This document shows positions 10,652-22,132 of a stretch of 25,000 nucleotides of DNA, one piece after another. Both the position numbers and the translations under genes were made by a program. The first letter of the stretch is position 1. Each line of letters starts with the position of its first letter. This stretch comes from Nemertoderma westbladi (lineage: Eukaryota > Xenacoelomorpha > Nemertodermatida > Nemertodermatidae), in the NCBI GenBank assembly GCA_032718475.1, contig JAUCBJ010006180.1, forward strand, positions 1 through 25,000, given 5' to 3'. The notes below the pieces were generated by a model. The model was not told where the DNA came from and searched no databases. It was given only the letters and a program-made list of their open reading frames with translations.

Positions 10652-10834
10652 TTATTGTTCTTTAGTAACTTTTCTTGGCTTGCTGACTTTCCTGGTTTTT
10701 TTCTTCTCCGGACTCGGGGTGCACGATGTTTGCGTAGTGAGTTCAAGCGGCTCAACAATGGCTGTATCATTGGTTGGACTCGGAATAACGAATCCCGTAA
10801 ATGGAACCTTTACAAAGTCATCACTGTCATCCAT
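10652..10834 (-). CDS. Small unidentified ORF in the centre of the foldback element (60 aa)
   Basis: I do not recognise this protein. It begins MDDSDDFVKVPFTGF, has a Pro/Thr-rich middle and ends in a Lys/Arg-rich stretch (EKKKTRKVSKPRKVTKEQ), so an acidic-to-basic layout that would suit a small nuclear or nucleic-acid-binding protein. The ATG is in good context (AAACATGG). About 80 bases upstream on the same strand is a TATA-like TATTTAAGG (plus 10913-10921), and an AATAAA (plus 10651-10656) overlaps the TAA stop. It could be a remnant of a transposase N-terminus, a captured host exon, or chance. A 60-codon ATG frame can arise by chance, so confidence is limited. Confidence 0.35.
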   Translation of the reverse strand: MDDSDDFVKVPFTGFVIPSPTNDTAIVEPLELTTQTSCTPSPEKKKTRKVSKPRKVTKEQ

Positions 10835-11310
10835 GTTTAATAAGAAATTAAATAAGAAATTATACTGAACAGTTCAGCCTCCATAAATTAGGAAGGCAGC
10901 ACGCTTGCAAGGCCTTAAATAGAGTACGCTATGATGCAGTACAAACTACCGCCAGCTAGGCAGAACAGTGATTCTTGTTTGTAAGGGAGGTTGGGATGGA
11001 TAAGCCAATCAGGGAACAGGACAGTAATCCTACCATACAATTGTCTACAGAGCCGCTCTACCAGAGAGGTCACGTTCCCACGGTAGTAGTTTTTCAGCTA
11101 ATCAATATCTAATAATGTCTGACGGCCAAGCATCACCATCGCCCCTTATTAATAATTCATTGGGAAGCATTGACCCCTATTAAGGTGTCCCCCAGAGCCG
11201 GATTAAGCTTATGTGTGGCCCCTAGACATAGACAAATTATTAAGGTGTCTATTAACTATTACGGTGGCCCCCATTAATGTTTGTGTCCCCTCATTAATAG
11301 TTGTGTCCCT
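10835..11310. other. Rest of the foldback-element centre
   Basis: Mostly unique DNA with no other credible gene. The minus-strand TATA-like site at 10913-10921 may serve the small ORF. Near 11193 the sequence CAGAGCCGGATTAAG, followed by GTGGCCCCTAG, resembles the terminus of hAT-type elements. From 11,230 to 11,310 a GTGTCCCNCATTAA word recurs irregularly and leads into the right arm. Confidence 0.5.
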
Positions 11311-12511
11311 CATTAACAAACTCAGTAATTAACGTAAATCCGCATTTTACACCCCTTCCCGGATCCAGTAACACTTTGTAATTAACCTGAATCAATCCGC
11401 GTTTTACACCCCTTCCCGGATCCAGTAACACTTGGTAAATGAATTGAATCCGCGTTTTACACCCCTTCCCGGATCCATTAAAACTTGGTAATTAACGTAA
11501 ATCCGTGTTTTACACTCCATTCCGGATCCAACAAAACTTGGTAATTAACGAAAATCCGTGTTTTACACTCCATTCCGGATCCAATAAAACTTGGTAATTA
11601 ACATAAATCCGTGTTTTACACTCCATTCCGGATCCAATAAAACTTGGTAATTAACTTAAATCCGTGTTTTACACTCCATTCCGGATCCAACAAAACTTGG
11701 TAATTAACGTAAATCCGTGTTTTACACTCCATTCCGGATCCAACAAAACTTGGTAATTAACGAAAATCCGTGTTTTACACTCCATTCCGGATCCAACAAA
11801 ACTTGGTAATTAACGTAAATCCGTGTTTTACACTCCATTCCGGATCCAACAAAACTTGGTAATTAACGAAAATCCGTGTTTTACACTCCATTCCGGATCC
11901 AACAAAACTTGGTAATTAACGAAAATCCGTGTTTTACACTCCATTCCGGATCCAACAAAACTTGGTAATTAACGAAAATCCGTGTTTTACACTCCATTCC
12001 GGATCCAACAAAACTTGGTAATTAACGAAAATCCGTGTTTTACACTCCATTCCGGATCCAACAAAACTTGATAATTAACGTAAATCCGTGTTTTACACTC
12101 CATTCCGGATCCAATAAAACTTGGTAATTAACGTAAATCCGTATTTTACACTCCATTCCGGATCCAACAAAACTTGGTAATTAACGAAAATCCGTGTTTT
12201 ACACTCCATTCCGGATCCAACAAAACTTGATAATTAACGAAAATCCGTGTTTTACACTCCATTCCGGATCCAATAAAACTTGGTAATTAACGTAAATCCG
12301 TATTTTACACTCCATTCCGGATTCACAAAATATATGAATCCGCGTTTTACACTGCAATACGGATTGCGTATTTCAGAATCCGCATATTACACTCAGTTAC
12401 GGATTGTATGTAAATCCGGATCCGCCTTTTACACTCGCAAATCCGGGTCCTGATCCGTATCCGGATCCTGAATCCGGATCCGGATCCGGATCCGCGTTTT
12501 ACACCTACCCC
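11311..12511 (-). repeat. Right 53-bp tandem array of the foldback element
   Basis: Reverse-complement partner of the left array with the same 53-bp period (ATCCGTGTTTTACACTCC, then ATTCCGGATCCAA). About 18 close copies span 11,330-12,320. The innermost two or three carry the CCCCTTCCC variant, mirroring the inner edge of the left arm, and the outer 190 bases are diverged, mirroring the outer left arm. The last bases are CGCGTTTTACACCTACCCC. Confidence 0.95.
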
Positions 12512-12519
12512 AATAACAG
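12512..12519. repeat. Right target-site duplication AATAACAG
   Basis: Identical to 9218-9225 across the foldback element; this is the strongest evidence that the two arms form one inserted unit. Confidence 0.8.
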
Positions 12520-13559
12520 CAAATAATAGCTAATGTAATATTGCAAATAATTATTTGGGATAAATGAAATGCAAAGCAGTGTTAACTGCAGCACTAAAAT
12601 GTGGGTGAGATGCGCCGAGTTCTGTACTTCAGGTAGGCCTAATCTACCATAGATCTCTTTAACCTGCTACTGCTTTACGACCTATAAAGTAAATATAACT
12701 GATGACTAAATGTGAAAGCTCAACATGCTGGTTAATGTGGTTGTCCACAGAACAATAAAGTTGTTCTTATTGGACGAAAAGGTATGAATGAAATATTCGC
12801 GAAATTAATACATAAAATAACGGCGTTTTAGGTATTTCTGGTAATTTAGTTAACTGGTTAGGAAATTGTTGAAACTCAGAAATGTCGATGGAAAGTCCCC
12901 CCTCTATCCAATATAGAAGCAGTGAGATTTATTTGGTTCTATTAGTAGATGATCATCAGTAACCTCTTAGGTATGGGTTGAAAATATTTAAATTCCATGA
13001 AAGGAGACGCCGAAAATGCGGTTTTTTACTACAATTAACATTATTAACTAAATAACTGCTTTATCTTACCTTCTCGAAAGCCACACGTTAATTCTACTTG
13101 AAGAATTTCTAAACTTTTGCCAGACTACATGTGTTCCAAGTTTGGTTACATTTCATCGAGGCCTGGCCGAGTTATTTACGTTTAATTATTATTGGGATCT
13201 ACAGTACAGATCGAAAAATCTACAGACACACAAATTGGGATATTGGTACCCGTATGCTAACCTCGCCTAATTTCGTGGCTCGCCCCACATTAACACAGTT
13301 TTGGCTCGGGAAGGTTTATGCCTATTGCAAACTAAAGAAAGAGTCACCTTATAGTGTTTCTTTGTTTCATTTAGAAATTTTATGATTTGCTTCATTATAT
13401 AAAATTTTAATTTTTCATTTCCTGAAAAATATTCTATATGTATTTATTTTAATATTTTGTTTTTAAAATAATAATTATAGGTTGCTAAACTAACAGTAAT
13501 ACATTTCCAACACTTTAATTACTGCTAATTACATAGAAATAACGCGGCCGTAATGCAAG
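12520..13559. other. Intergenic DNA downstream of INTS11
   Basis: No credible gene. A stretch at 13,125-13,330 is more GC-balanced and includes CCAAGTTTGGTTACATTTC, a word style common in dispersed invertebrate repeats; the 84-codon frame there has no recognisable domain and starts at a TTG-type codon. The end of this region holds the INTS11 3' UTR. Confidence 0.5.
13443..13448 (-). terminator. Candidate polyadenylation signal for INTS11
   Basis: TTTATT on the plus strand reads AATAAA on the minus strand, about 110 bases after the INTS11 stop. A closer variant ATTAAA (plus 13514-13519) lies about 40 bases after the stop. Either could be used. Confidence 0.4.
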
Positions 13560-15386
13560 TTAAACTCCAGTTCGGAGTAATTTAATAAGTAAACTCGCCA
13601 GATCGTCTTCCTGTAGTGGCCAGGAGACGAGAAGTTGTTTGGTAGCGGGTCCCGCAGCAGTTGAGTCTGTGTCCCCGCCGGGTTTACTCGCTATGGTCAC
13701 CCCTCCGACCTCCAGACACCCCTCCCCGGTCACCTGCATGGACTGCTGGGGTAGCAACGGTCGGAGTTTCTTCCGCGCGCGTTCCAGGAAGTCAACCGGA
13801 GAGCCGGTGAGTTGGCTCGCAACGCGGACCGTGGAAGTGAACCGAAGTCGCACCTCCGAGAGTCCCAGACTCGTCAGGGCGCGTTCCGGTTCCACAACCT
13901 GCATCCCTTTATCGGTAACGACGAGAGTTGAGGAGAGGAGCCGAGGTTTCTTCGACGAGACTTCGCGTTTCGCTTCCTCCTCCCAATGGCGTTTCAGTAA
14001 CTCAGTAGAAACCTCCACCGGTATGTTATGTTGAGTTTTAATAGTAACGCTAACTCCGTTCGCTGGTTTGTAACAAGGAATATCGAATTCCTTCTCTATT
14101 CTTCCCTTTAAGAACTCCATTTTGTGGTCCTCCCCGTGAACCAACAAACAGTTACTGGGTTGGCACCACGATATAAGCTGCATGATCCCTTTAGCGTCGG
14201 CATGGGCCGAGAACGACATGTACTCAACCTGCAGTCGCACCTCTACAGTCTGTCTGTTCGACGGGTCCGTACCGAAATCAACCCGTTTCGCTCCGGCCAA
14301 CACTTTATGCCCGATGGTTCCCACCACGCAGTAACCCGGCATTATCAACATATTCTCGGGATGGGGGGCCCATCGTCGGAATATATTGAGGGACATCCCG
14401 GCGTGGAGCATCCCTGGAGTAGCGAACACAACCATCGGGCCGGGATTGTCTGTGTAAGACCGATCGAACGGTTTAATGTGTTTGAAATCAAACATATTCC
14501 GTTGCACAAAGGTTTTCTTTATCTTCTGACTTGTCCAAGTTATAAACAACTTATAGTACTGGTTGGCCTTCTCAGTCAACCCCATACTGAAATATATAGG
14601 AATCTTTAAGTCCATCCGCTCCCAGTAACTCTCTAACAATATACAGAGTTCCTGAGCTCGTCCCAATGCGAACACCGGTATGAGAACCTTCCCGCCTTTA
14701 CTCACAGTCTCGTGAACTTTCTTCAGGAATTCCCGTTCTCTACAACGCTTAGAGTCGCGGATTGTAGTAGCGTATGTCGATTCGGTGATCAACAGATCTG
14801 GCCGACACCGGTCCACCCAGGCCGCCCCTAAATGCCGATCCGCCGTCATATTAAAGTCGCCGGTGTACAAGAAGGAGTCCTGACCCACCTTGACCAAGAA
14901 CATTGCGGCTCCAAGGACGTGTCCTGCGTAATACGCCTTTATCGTAATATCCTCATCAACTTTCACTGATTGATGAAGATTTACTGCTATAACCTTCTTC
15001 ATACACTCCTTTATCATGTGACTCGTAAAGAAGTTGTTTTCCCCTCTCTTTTCTACGGTTATCTTCCTGTAATCCTCTAGGAGTATCGGACATATTGCTT
15101 TTGTGGGATGAGTCATATAAATAGGTCCGTTGTAGCCAACCATTTCCGTCATGTACGGCAACGCCCCACAGTGGTCCAGATGGAAGTGGCTGATTATAAC
15201 GCAATCAATGTAGTCAGTTATCGGTCCCTCCGCTATGTAACTGAAGTCTGGGAATCTTCTGTCGTCATTGAATCCCATGTGCATCCCACAATCCAGCATA
15301 ATGTTTCGACCCCCGATGGAGACTAGGATACATGACCTGCCGACATCTTGACCTGCCCCCAAGGGGACCACCTTTATATCCGGCAT
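13560..15386 (-). CDS. INTS11: Integrator complex subunit 11 (RNA endonuclease), intron-free
   Basis: The 608-residue product matches the INTS11 family (about 600) along its full length, beginning [19 protein letters not shown]. It is the zinc-dependent endonuclease of the nuclear Integrator complex, which cuts snRNA precursors and nascent RNA at paused polymerase II and pairs with INTS9. The metallo-beta-lactamase motifs are complete: HFHLDH at 67-72, H156 (AGHVLGA), D177 (TGDFN), E202 (TEST), H395 (SAHAD) and H417 (LVHGE). The beta-CASP insert covers roughly 205-380, and the C-terminal INTS9-binding region about 450-608. I chose the ATG at 15386 because it matches the family N-terminus; the frame stays open upstream to 15449 but only with a TTG and no other ATG. 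All active-site residues are intact, so the gene appears functional, although its human counterpart has many introns. Confidence 0.97.
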   Translation of the reverse strand: MPDIKVVPLGAGQDVGRSCILVSIGGRNIMLDCGMHMGFNDDRRFPDFSYIAEGPITDYIDCVIISHFHLDHCGALPYMTEMVGYNGPIYMTHPTKAICPILLEDYRKITVEKRGENNFFTSHMIKECMKKVIAVNLHQSVKVDEDITIKAYYAGHVLGAAMFLVKVGQDSFLYTGDFNMTADRHLGAAWVDRCRPDLLITESTYATTIRDSKRCREREFLKKVHETVSKGGKVLIPVFALGRAQELCILLESYWERMDLKIPIYFSMGLTEKANQYYKLFITWTSQKIKKTFVQRNMFDFKHIKPFDRSYTDNPGPMVVFATPGMLHAGMSLNIFRRWAPHPENMLIMPGYCVVGTIGHKVLAGAKRVDFGTDPSNRQTVEVRLQVEYMSFSAHADAKGIMQLISWCQPSNCLLVHGEDHKMEFLKGRIEKEFDIPCYKPANGVSVTIKTQHNIPVEVSTELLKRHWEEEAKREVSSKKPRLLSSTLVVTDKGMQVVEPERALTSLGLSEVRLRFTSTVRVASQLTGSPVDFLERARKKLRPLLPQQSMQVTGEGCLEVGGVTIASKPGGDTDSTAAGPATKQLLVSWPLQEDDLASLLIKLLRTGV

Positions 15387-15630
15387 TACCAAAACAACCA
15401 AATGCGTAGGTAATATTAAAAAGTCGGTAACCGGTAGCGTAACAGACAAATAACAGCTGGTCCTGTGGTCTGTCTATCTATCACACCTTGCTATCTATTA
15501 AGTTCGCAACATTTCACAGCATATATTTGTATTCAAATTTCCCGCCATGTGTAATGTTTATTTCAAAATGACGGTCAGAACTAAGATATTCAGCGATTTC
15601 AATGTCGATAATCAATAGGAAATTTGAAAT
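15387..15630 (-). promoter_or_regulatory. INTS11 5' flank with E2F-like site
   Basis: On the minus strand this is the sequence just upstream of the INTS11 ATG. TTTCCCGCC at 15538-15546 (GGCGGGAAA on the gene strand) matches the classic E2F consensus and sits about 155 bases before the ATG. A short TCTA-type microsatellite lies near 15470-15500. I see no convincing TATA box. Promoter location is inferred from position only. Confidence 0.4.
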
Positions 15631-16017
15631 GTATTATTGGGAGTTAAATAGAGAAATAGAGCGTAACTGCAGCCTGGATTAACTACTGGCACCAGCCCAC
15701 CAGATTGGACTTCTATTATTGGGAGTTAAATAGAGAGCGCAACTGCAGCCTGGATTAACTACTGGCACCAGCCCACCAGATTGGACTTCTATTATTGGGA
15801 GTTAAATAGAGAGCGCAACTGCAGCCTGGATTAACTACTGGCACCAGCCCACCAGATTGGACTTCTATTATTGGGAGTTAAATAGAGAGCGCAACTGCAG
15901 CCTGGATTAACTACTGGCACCACCCCTCCAGATTGGACTTCTATTATTGGGAGTTAAATAGAGAGCGCAACTGCGGCCTGGATTAACTACCGTCAACAGC
16001 CCACCAGATTGGACTTA
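15631..16017. repeat. 76-bp minisatellite, about 5 copies
   Basis: Units of 76 bp begin ATTATTGGGAGTTAAATAGA and end CCAGATTGGACTTCT; TTCTATTATT falls at 15711, 15787, 15863 and 15939. The first copy has a small AGAAATAG-type insertion and the last is diverged. Middle copies are almost identical, so the array is young. It lies between INTS11 and the large 40-bp satellite. Confidence 0.95.
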
Positions 16018-16221
16018 CTGGCACGAGTGGTGCGTGGATGGACTAACTGGCACTCGGTTTGACTTTGCTATGGTACCTACAGTACATATGGCACAATAGT
16101 TTTCCAAAGCTACGAATGTCTTTGATATCGTAGGGCCATAATATATGTTTCCTTCATTGCCGTTGCTACTGCTATATTGTAGCAATATGTGTAAAATTTA
16201 TCTGCTCGCTTTCGCTCTCAA
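16018..16221. other. Short unique spacer before the 40-bp satellite
   Basis: About 200 bases of non-repetitive DNA with no gene seen, separating the 76-bp and 40-bp arrays. Confidence 0.6.
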
Positions 16222-17082
16222 TTTGATATATTGTGATACATGTCACGTGGCATATACGCCACAATGACTTTGATGTATTGTGTCACGTGGTATATACGCA
16301 ACAATGTCTTTGATGTATCGTGTCACGTGGTATATACACCACAATGACTGATTAATTGAGCCACATGTCAAGTGGCATATACACCACTATGGCTTTGATG
16401 TACTGTGTCACGTGGTATATACACCACAATGTCTTTGATGTATTGTGTCACGTGGTATATACGCCACAATGATTTTGATGTATTGTGTCACGTGGTATAT
16501 ACGCCACAATGACTTTGATGTATTGTTTCACGTGGTATATACGCCACAATGTCTTTGATGTATTGTGTGACGTGGCATATACACCACAATGACTTTGATG
16601 TATTGTGTCACGTGGAATATAAGCCACGATGACTTTGATGTATTGTATCACGTGGTATATACGCCACAATGACTTTGATGTATTGTTTCATGTGGTATAT
16701 ACGCCACAATGTCTTTGATGTATTGTGTGACGTGGTATATACGCCACAATGACTTTGATGTATTGTGTCACGAGGTATATAGGCCACAATTTCTTTGATG
16801 CATTGTGTCATGAGGTATATACGCCACAATGTCTTTGATGTATTGTGTCACGTGGTATATGCGCCACAATGTCTTTGATGTATTGTGTCACGTGGTATAT
16901 ACGCCACAATGACTGATGAATTGTGTGACGTGGTATATTCACCACAATGACTTTGATGTATTGTGTCACGAGGTATTTACGCCACAATGTCTTTGATGTA
17001 TTGTGTGACGTGGTATATACGCCACAATGACTTTGATGTATTGTGTCATGAGGTATATACGCCACAATGTCTTTGATGTATT

Positions 17083-20000
17083 GTGTCACGTGGTATATAC
17101 GCCACAATGTCTTTGATGTATATTGTGTCACGTGGTATATACGCCACAATGACTGATGAATTGTGCCACATGTCAAGTGGCATATACGCCACTATAGCTT
17201 TGATGTATTGTGTCACGTGGTATATACGCCACAATGTTTTTGATGTATTGTGTCACGTGGTATATACCCACAATGTCTTTGATGTATTGTCATGTGGTAT
17301 ATACGCCACAATGACTTTGATGTATTGTGTGACGTGGTATATACGCCACAATGACTTTGATGTATTGTGTCACGTAGTATTTACGCCACAATGACTGATG
17401 AATTGTGCCACGTGTTATATACGCCAAAATGTCTTTGATGTATTGTGTCACGTGGTATATACGCCACAATGACTGATGAATTGAGCCACATGTCAAGTGG
17501 CATATACGCCACTATGGCTTTGATGTATTGTGTCACGTGGTATATACGTCACAATGTCTTTAATGTAGTGTCACGTGGCATATACGCCACAATGTCTTTG
17601 ATGTATTGTGTCACGTGGTATATACGCCACAATGTCTTTGATGTATTGTGTCACGTGGCATATACGCCACAATGACTTTGATGTATTGTGTCACGTGGTA
17701 TATACGCCACAATGACATTGATGTATTGTGTCATTTGGCATATACGCCACTATGACTTTTATTAATTGTGCCACATGTCACGTGGTATATACGCCACTAT
17801 GGCTTTGATGTATTGTGTCACGTGGTATATACGCCACAATGACATTGATGTATTGTGTTACGTGGTATATACGCCACAATGACTTTGATGTATTGTGTCA
17901 CGTGGTATATACGCCACAATGACTTCGATGTATTATGCCACGTGGTATATACGCCACAATGTCTTTGATGTATTGTGTCACGTGGCATATACGCCACAAT
18001 GACTTTGATGTATTGTGTCACGTGGTATATACGCCACAATGTCATTGATGTATTGTGTCATTTGGCATATACGCCACTATGACTTTTATTAATTGTGCCA
18101 CATGTCACGTGGTATATACGCCACTATGGCTTTGATGTATTGTGTCACGTGGTATATACGCCACAATGACATTGATGTATTGTGTCATTTGGCATATACG
18201 CCACTATGACTTTTATTAATTGTGCCACATGTCACGTGGTATATACGCCACTATGGCTTTGATGTATTGTGTCACGTGGTATATACGCCACAATGACATT
18301 GATGTATTGTGTCACGTGGTATATACGCCACAATGACTTTGATGTATTCTGTCACGTGGTATATACACCACAAAGATATTGATGTATCGTGTCACGTGGT
18401 ATATACGCCACAATGACTGATGAATTGTGCCACATGTCAAGTGGCATATACGCCACAATGTCTTTGATGTATTGTGTCACGTGGTATATACGCCACAATG
18501 TCTTCGATGTATTGTGTCACGTGGCATATACGCCACAATGACTTCGATGTATTATGCCACGTGGTATATACACCACAAAGATATTGATGTATTGTGTCAC
18601 TTGTCATATACGCCACTATAACTTCGATTAATTGTTCCACATGTCACGTAGTATATACGCCACAATGACTTTGATATGTTTTGACGCGTGGCATATGCGC
18701 CACAATGACGTTGATGTATTGTGTCACGTGGTATATATGCCACAATGACTTTGATGTATTGTGTCACGTGGTATATACGCCACAATGACTGATGTATTGT
18801 GTTACGTGGTATATACGCCACAATGTCTTTGATGTATTGTGTCACGTGGTATATACGCCACAATGACTGATGAATTGTGCCATGAGGTATATACGACACA
18901 ATGTCTTTGATGTATTGTGTCACGTGGTATATACGCCACAATGTCTTTGATGTATATTGTGTCACGTGGTATATACGCCACAATGACTGATGAATTGTGC
19001 CACATGTCAAGTGGCATATACGCCACAATGCTTTGATGTATTGTGTCACGTGGTATATACGCCACAATGACTGATGTATTGTGTTACGTGGTATATACGC
19101 CACAATGACTTTGATGTATTGTGTCACGAGGTATATACGCCACAATGTCTTTGATGTATTGTGTGACGTGGTATATACGCCACAATGACTGATGTATTGT
19201 GCCATGAGGTATATACGCCACAATGTCTTTGATGTATTGTGTCACGTGGTATATACGCCACAATGTCTTTGATGTATATTGTGTCACGTGGTATATACGC
19301 CACAATGACTGATGAATTGTGCTACATGTCAAGTGGCATATACGCCACTATAGCTTTGATGTATTGTGTCACGTGGTATATACGCCACAATGTTTTTGAT
19401 GTATTGTGTCACGTGGTATATACCCACAATGTCTTTGATGTATTGTCACGTTGTATATACGCCACAATGACTTTGATGTATTGTGTCACGTGGTATATAC
19501 GCCACAATGACTTTGATGTATTGTGTCACGTAGTATTTACGCCACAATGTCTTTGATGTATTATGTCACGTAGTATATACGCCACAATGACTGATGAATT
19601 GGGTCACATGTCAAGTGGCATATACGCCACTATGGCTTTGATGTATTGTGTCACGTGGTATATACGCCACAATGTTTTTGATGTATTGTGTCACGTGGTA
19701 TATACGCCGCAATGTCTTTGATGTATTGTGTCACGTGGTATATACGCCAAAATGTCTTTGATGTATTGTGTCACGTGGTATATACGCCACAATGACTGAT
19801 GAATTGTGCCACATGTCAAGTGGCATATACGCCACTATGGCTTTGATGTATTGTGTTACGTGGTATATACGTCACAATGTCTTTAATGTAGTGCCACGTG
19901 GCATATACGCCACAATGTCTTTGATGTATTGTGTCACGTGGTATATACGCCACAATGTCTTCGATGTATTGTGTCACGTGGCATATACGCCACAATGACT

Positions 20001-20897
20001 TTGATGTATTGTGTCACGTGGTATATACGCCACAATGACATTGATGTATTGTGTCACTTGGCATATACGCCACTATGACTTTTATTAATTGTGCCACATG
20101 TCACGTGGTATATACGCCACTATGGCTTTGATGTATTGTGTCACGTGGAATATACGCCACAATGACATTGATGTATTGTGTTACGTGGTATAAACGCCAC
20201 AATGACTTTGATGTATTGTGTCACGTAGTATATACGCCACAATGACTTCGATGTATTATGCCACGTGGTATATACACCACAAAGATATTGATGTATTGTG
20301 TCACTTGTCATATACGCCACTATAACGTCGATTAATTGTTCCACATGTCACGTAGTATATACGCCACAATGACTTTGATATGTTTTGACGCGTGGCATAT
20401 GACAATGATGTCATGTTGCACAATGACATTGATGTATTGTGTCACTTGGCATATACGCCACTATGACTTTTATTAATTGTGCCACATGTCACGTGGTATA
20501 TACGCCACTATGGCTTTGATGTATTGTGTCACGTGGAATATACGCCACAATGACATTGATGTATTGTGTCACGTGGTATATACGCCGCAATGTCTTTGAT
20601 GTATTGTGTCACGTGGTATATACGCCAAAATGTCTTTGATGTATTGTGTCACGTGGTATATACGCCACAATGACTGATGAATTGTGCCACATGTCAAGTG
20701 GCATATACGCCACAATGTCTTTGATGTATTGTGTCACGTGGTATATACGCCACAATGTCTTCGATGTATTGTGTCACGTGGCATATACGCCACAATGACT
20801 TCGATGTATTATGCCACGTGGTATATACACCACAAAGATATTGATGTATTGTGTCACTTGTCATATACGCCACTATAACGTCGATTAATTGTTCCAC
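17083..20897. repeat. Higher-order duplication inside the 40-bp satellite (about 2.2 kb)
   Basis: Order of variant units is repeated: 17083-17394 corresponds to 19239-19550 (offset 2156) and 18427-18640 to 20684-20897 (offset 2257). The change in offset means insertions or deletions of whole units after duplication. This indicates block-wise amplification, not only unit-by-unit slippage. Confidence 0.75.
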
Positions 20898-21000
20898 ATG
20901 TCACGTAGTATATACGCCACAATGACTTTGATATGTTTTGACGCGTGGCATATGCGCCACAATGACGTTGATGTATTGTGTCACGTGGTATATATGCCAC

Positions 21001-22132
21001 AATGACTTTGATGTATTGTGTCACGTGGTATATACGCCACAATGACTGATGTATTGTGTTACGTGGTATATACGCCACAATGACTTTGATGTATTGTGTC
21101 ACGTGGTATATACGCCACAATGACTTTGAAGTATTGTGCCACGTGGTATTTTCGCCACACTGACATTGATGTATTCTGTCACGTGGTATATACGCCACAA
21201 TGTCTTTGATGTATTGTGTCACTTGGTATATACGCCACAATGACTGATGAATTGTGCCGCATGTCAAGTGGCATATACGCCACTATGGCTTTGATGTACT
21301 GTGTCACGTGGTATATACGCCAGAATGACGTTGATGTATTGTGTCACGTGGTGGTATATACGTCACAATGACTTTGATGTATTGTGTCACGTGGTATATA
21401 TGCCACAATGACATTGATGTATTGTGTCACTTGGCATATACACCACAATGACTTTGATATGTTTTGACGCATGGCATATGCGCCACAATGACTTTGATGT
21501 ATTGTGTCACGTGGTATATAAGCCACAATGACTTTGATGTAATGTGTCACGTGGTATATACGCCACAATGACTTTGATGTATTGTGTCACGTGGTATATA
21601 CGCCACAATGACTGATGTATTGTGTTACGTGGTATATACGCCACAATGACTTTGATGTATTGTGTCACGTGGTATATACGCCACAATGACTTTGAAGTAT
21701 TGTGCCACGTGGTATATACGCCACACTGACATTGATGTATTCTGTCACGTGGTATATACGCCACAATGTCTTTGATGTATTGTGTCACTTGGTATATACG
21801 CCACAATGACTGATGAATTGTGCCGCATGTCAAGTGGCATATACGCCACTATGGCTTTGATGTACTGTGTCACGTGGTATATACGCCAGAATGACGTTGA
21901 TGTATTGTGTCACGTGGTGGTATATACGTCACAATGACTTTGATGTATTGTGTCACGTGGTATATATGCCACAATGACATTGATGTATTGTGTCACTTGG
22001 CATATACACCACAATGACTTTGATATGTTTTGACGCATGGCATATGCGCCACAATGAATTTGATGTATTGTGTCACGTGGTATATAAGCCACAATGACTT
22101 TGATGTAATGTGTCACGTGGTATATACGCCAC
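21001..22132. repeat. Two adjacent 566-bp higher-order copies in the satellite
   Basis: 21001-21566 and 21567-22132 repeat the same order of rare variants (for example TTGAAGTATTGTGCC, CGCATGTCAAGTGG and GTGGTGGTATATACGTC) at an offset of 566, which is 14 units plus 6 bases. Few differences separate them, so the duplication is recent. Confidence 0.85.

Larger units (their letters stand above)
9226..12511. mobile_element. Foldback-type transposon with minisatellite arms
   Basis: The 3286-bp element has a left arm at 9226-10579 and a right arm at 11311-12511 in opposite orientation, around a 731-bp centre. The ends match: left GGGTCAGAGTAAAACGCGG, right (reverse complement) GGGGTAGGTGTAAAACGCGG. 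AATAACAG at 9218-9225 is repeated perfectly at 12512-12519, an 8-bp target duplication; with a GGGGT end on both sides it would read as seven bases. Eight-base duplications are known for hAT and P superfamilies, and arms built of tandem repeats are known for Drosophila FB and Galileo and sea urchin TU elements. No recognisable transposase is present, so it is probably moved in trans. Confidence 0.88.

Noticed and set aside
9588-12320. Regular 53-bp direct repeats as a CRISPR-like array
   Set aside because: There are no variable spacers; whole units repeat, the arrays are inverted relative to each other and the genome is animal.
13131-13385. 84-codon plus-strand frame
   Set aside because: Starts at a non-ATG codon, shows no domain, and overlaps repeat-like text.
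13639-14609. Plus-strand frames of 131 and 161 codons opposite INTS11
   Set aside because: Antisense shadows of a strongly conserved coding region, with no domain of their own.
18597-19223. 208-codon minus-strand open frame and similar frames across 16.4-22.1 kb
   Set aside because: They lie wholly in the 40-bp satellite and repeat a 40-residue pattern because the unit lacks stops; no unique sequence or domain.
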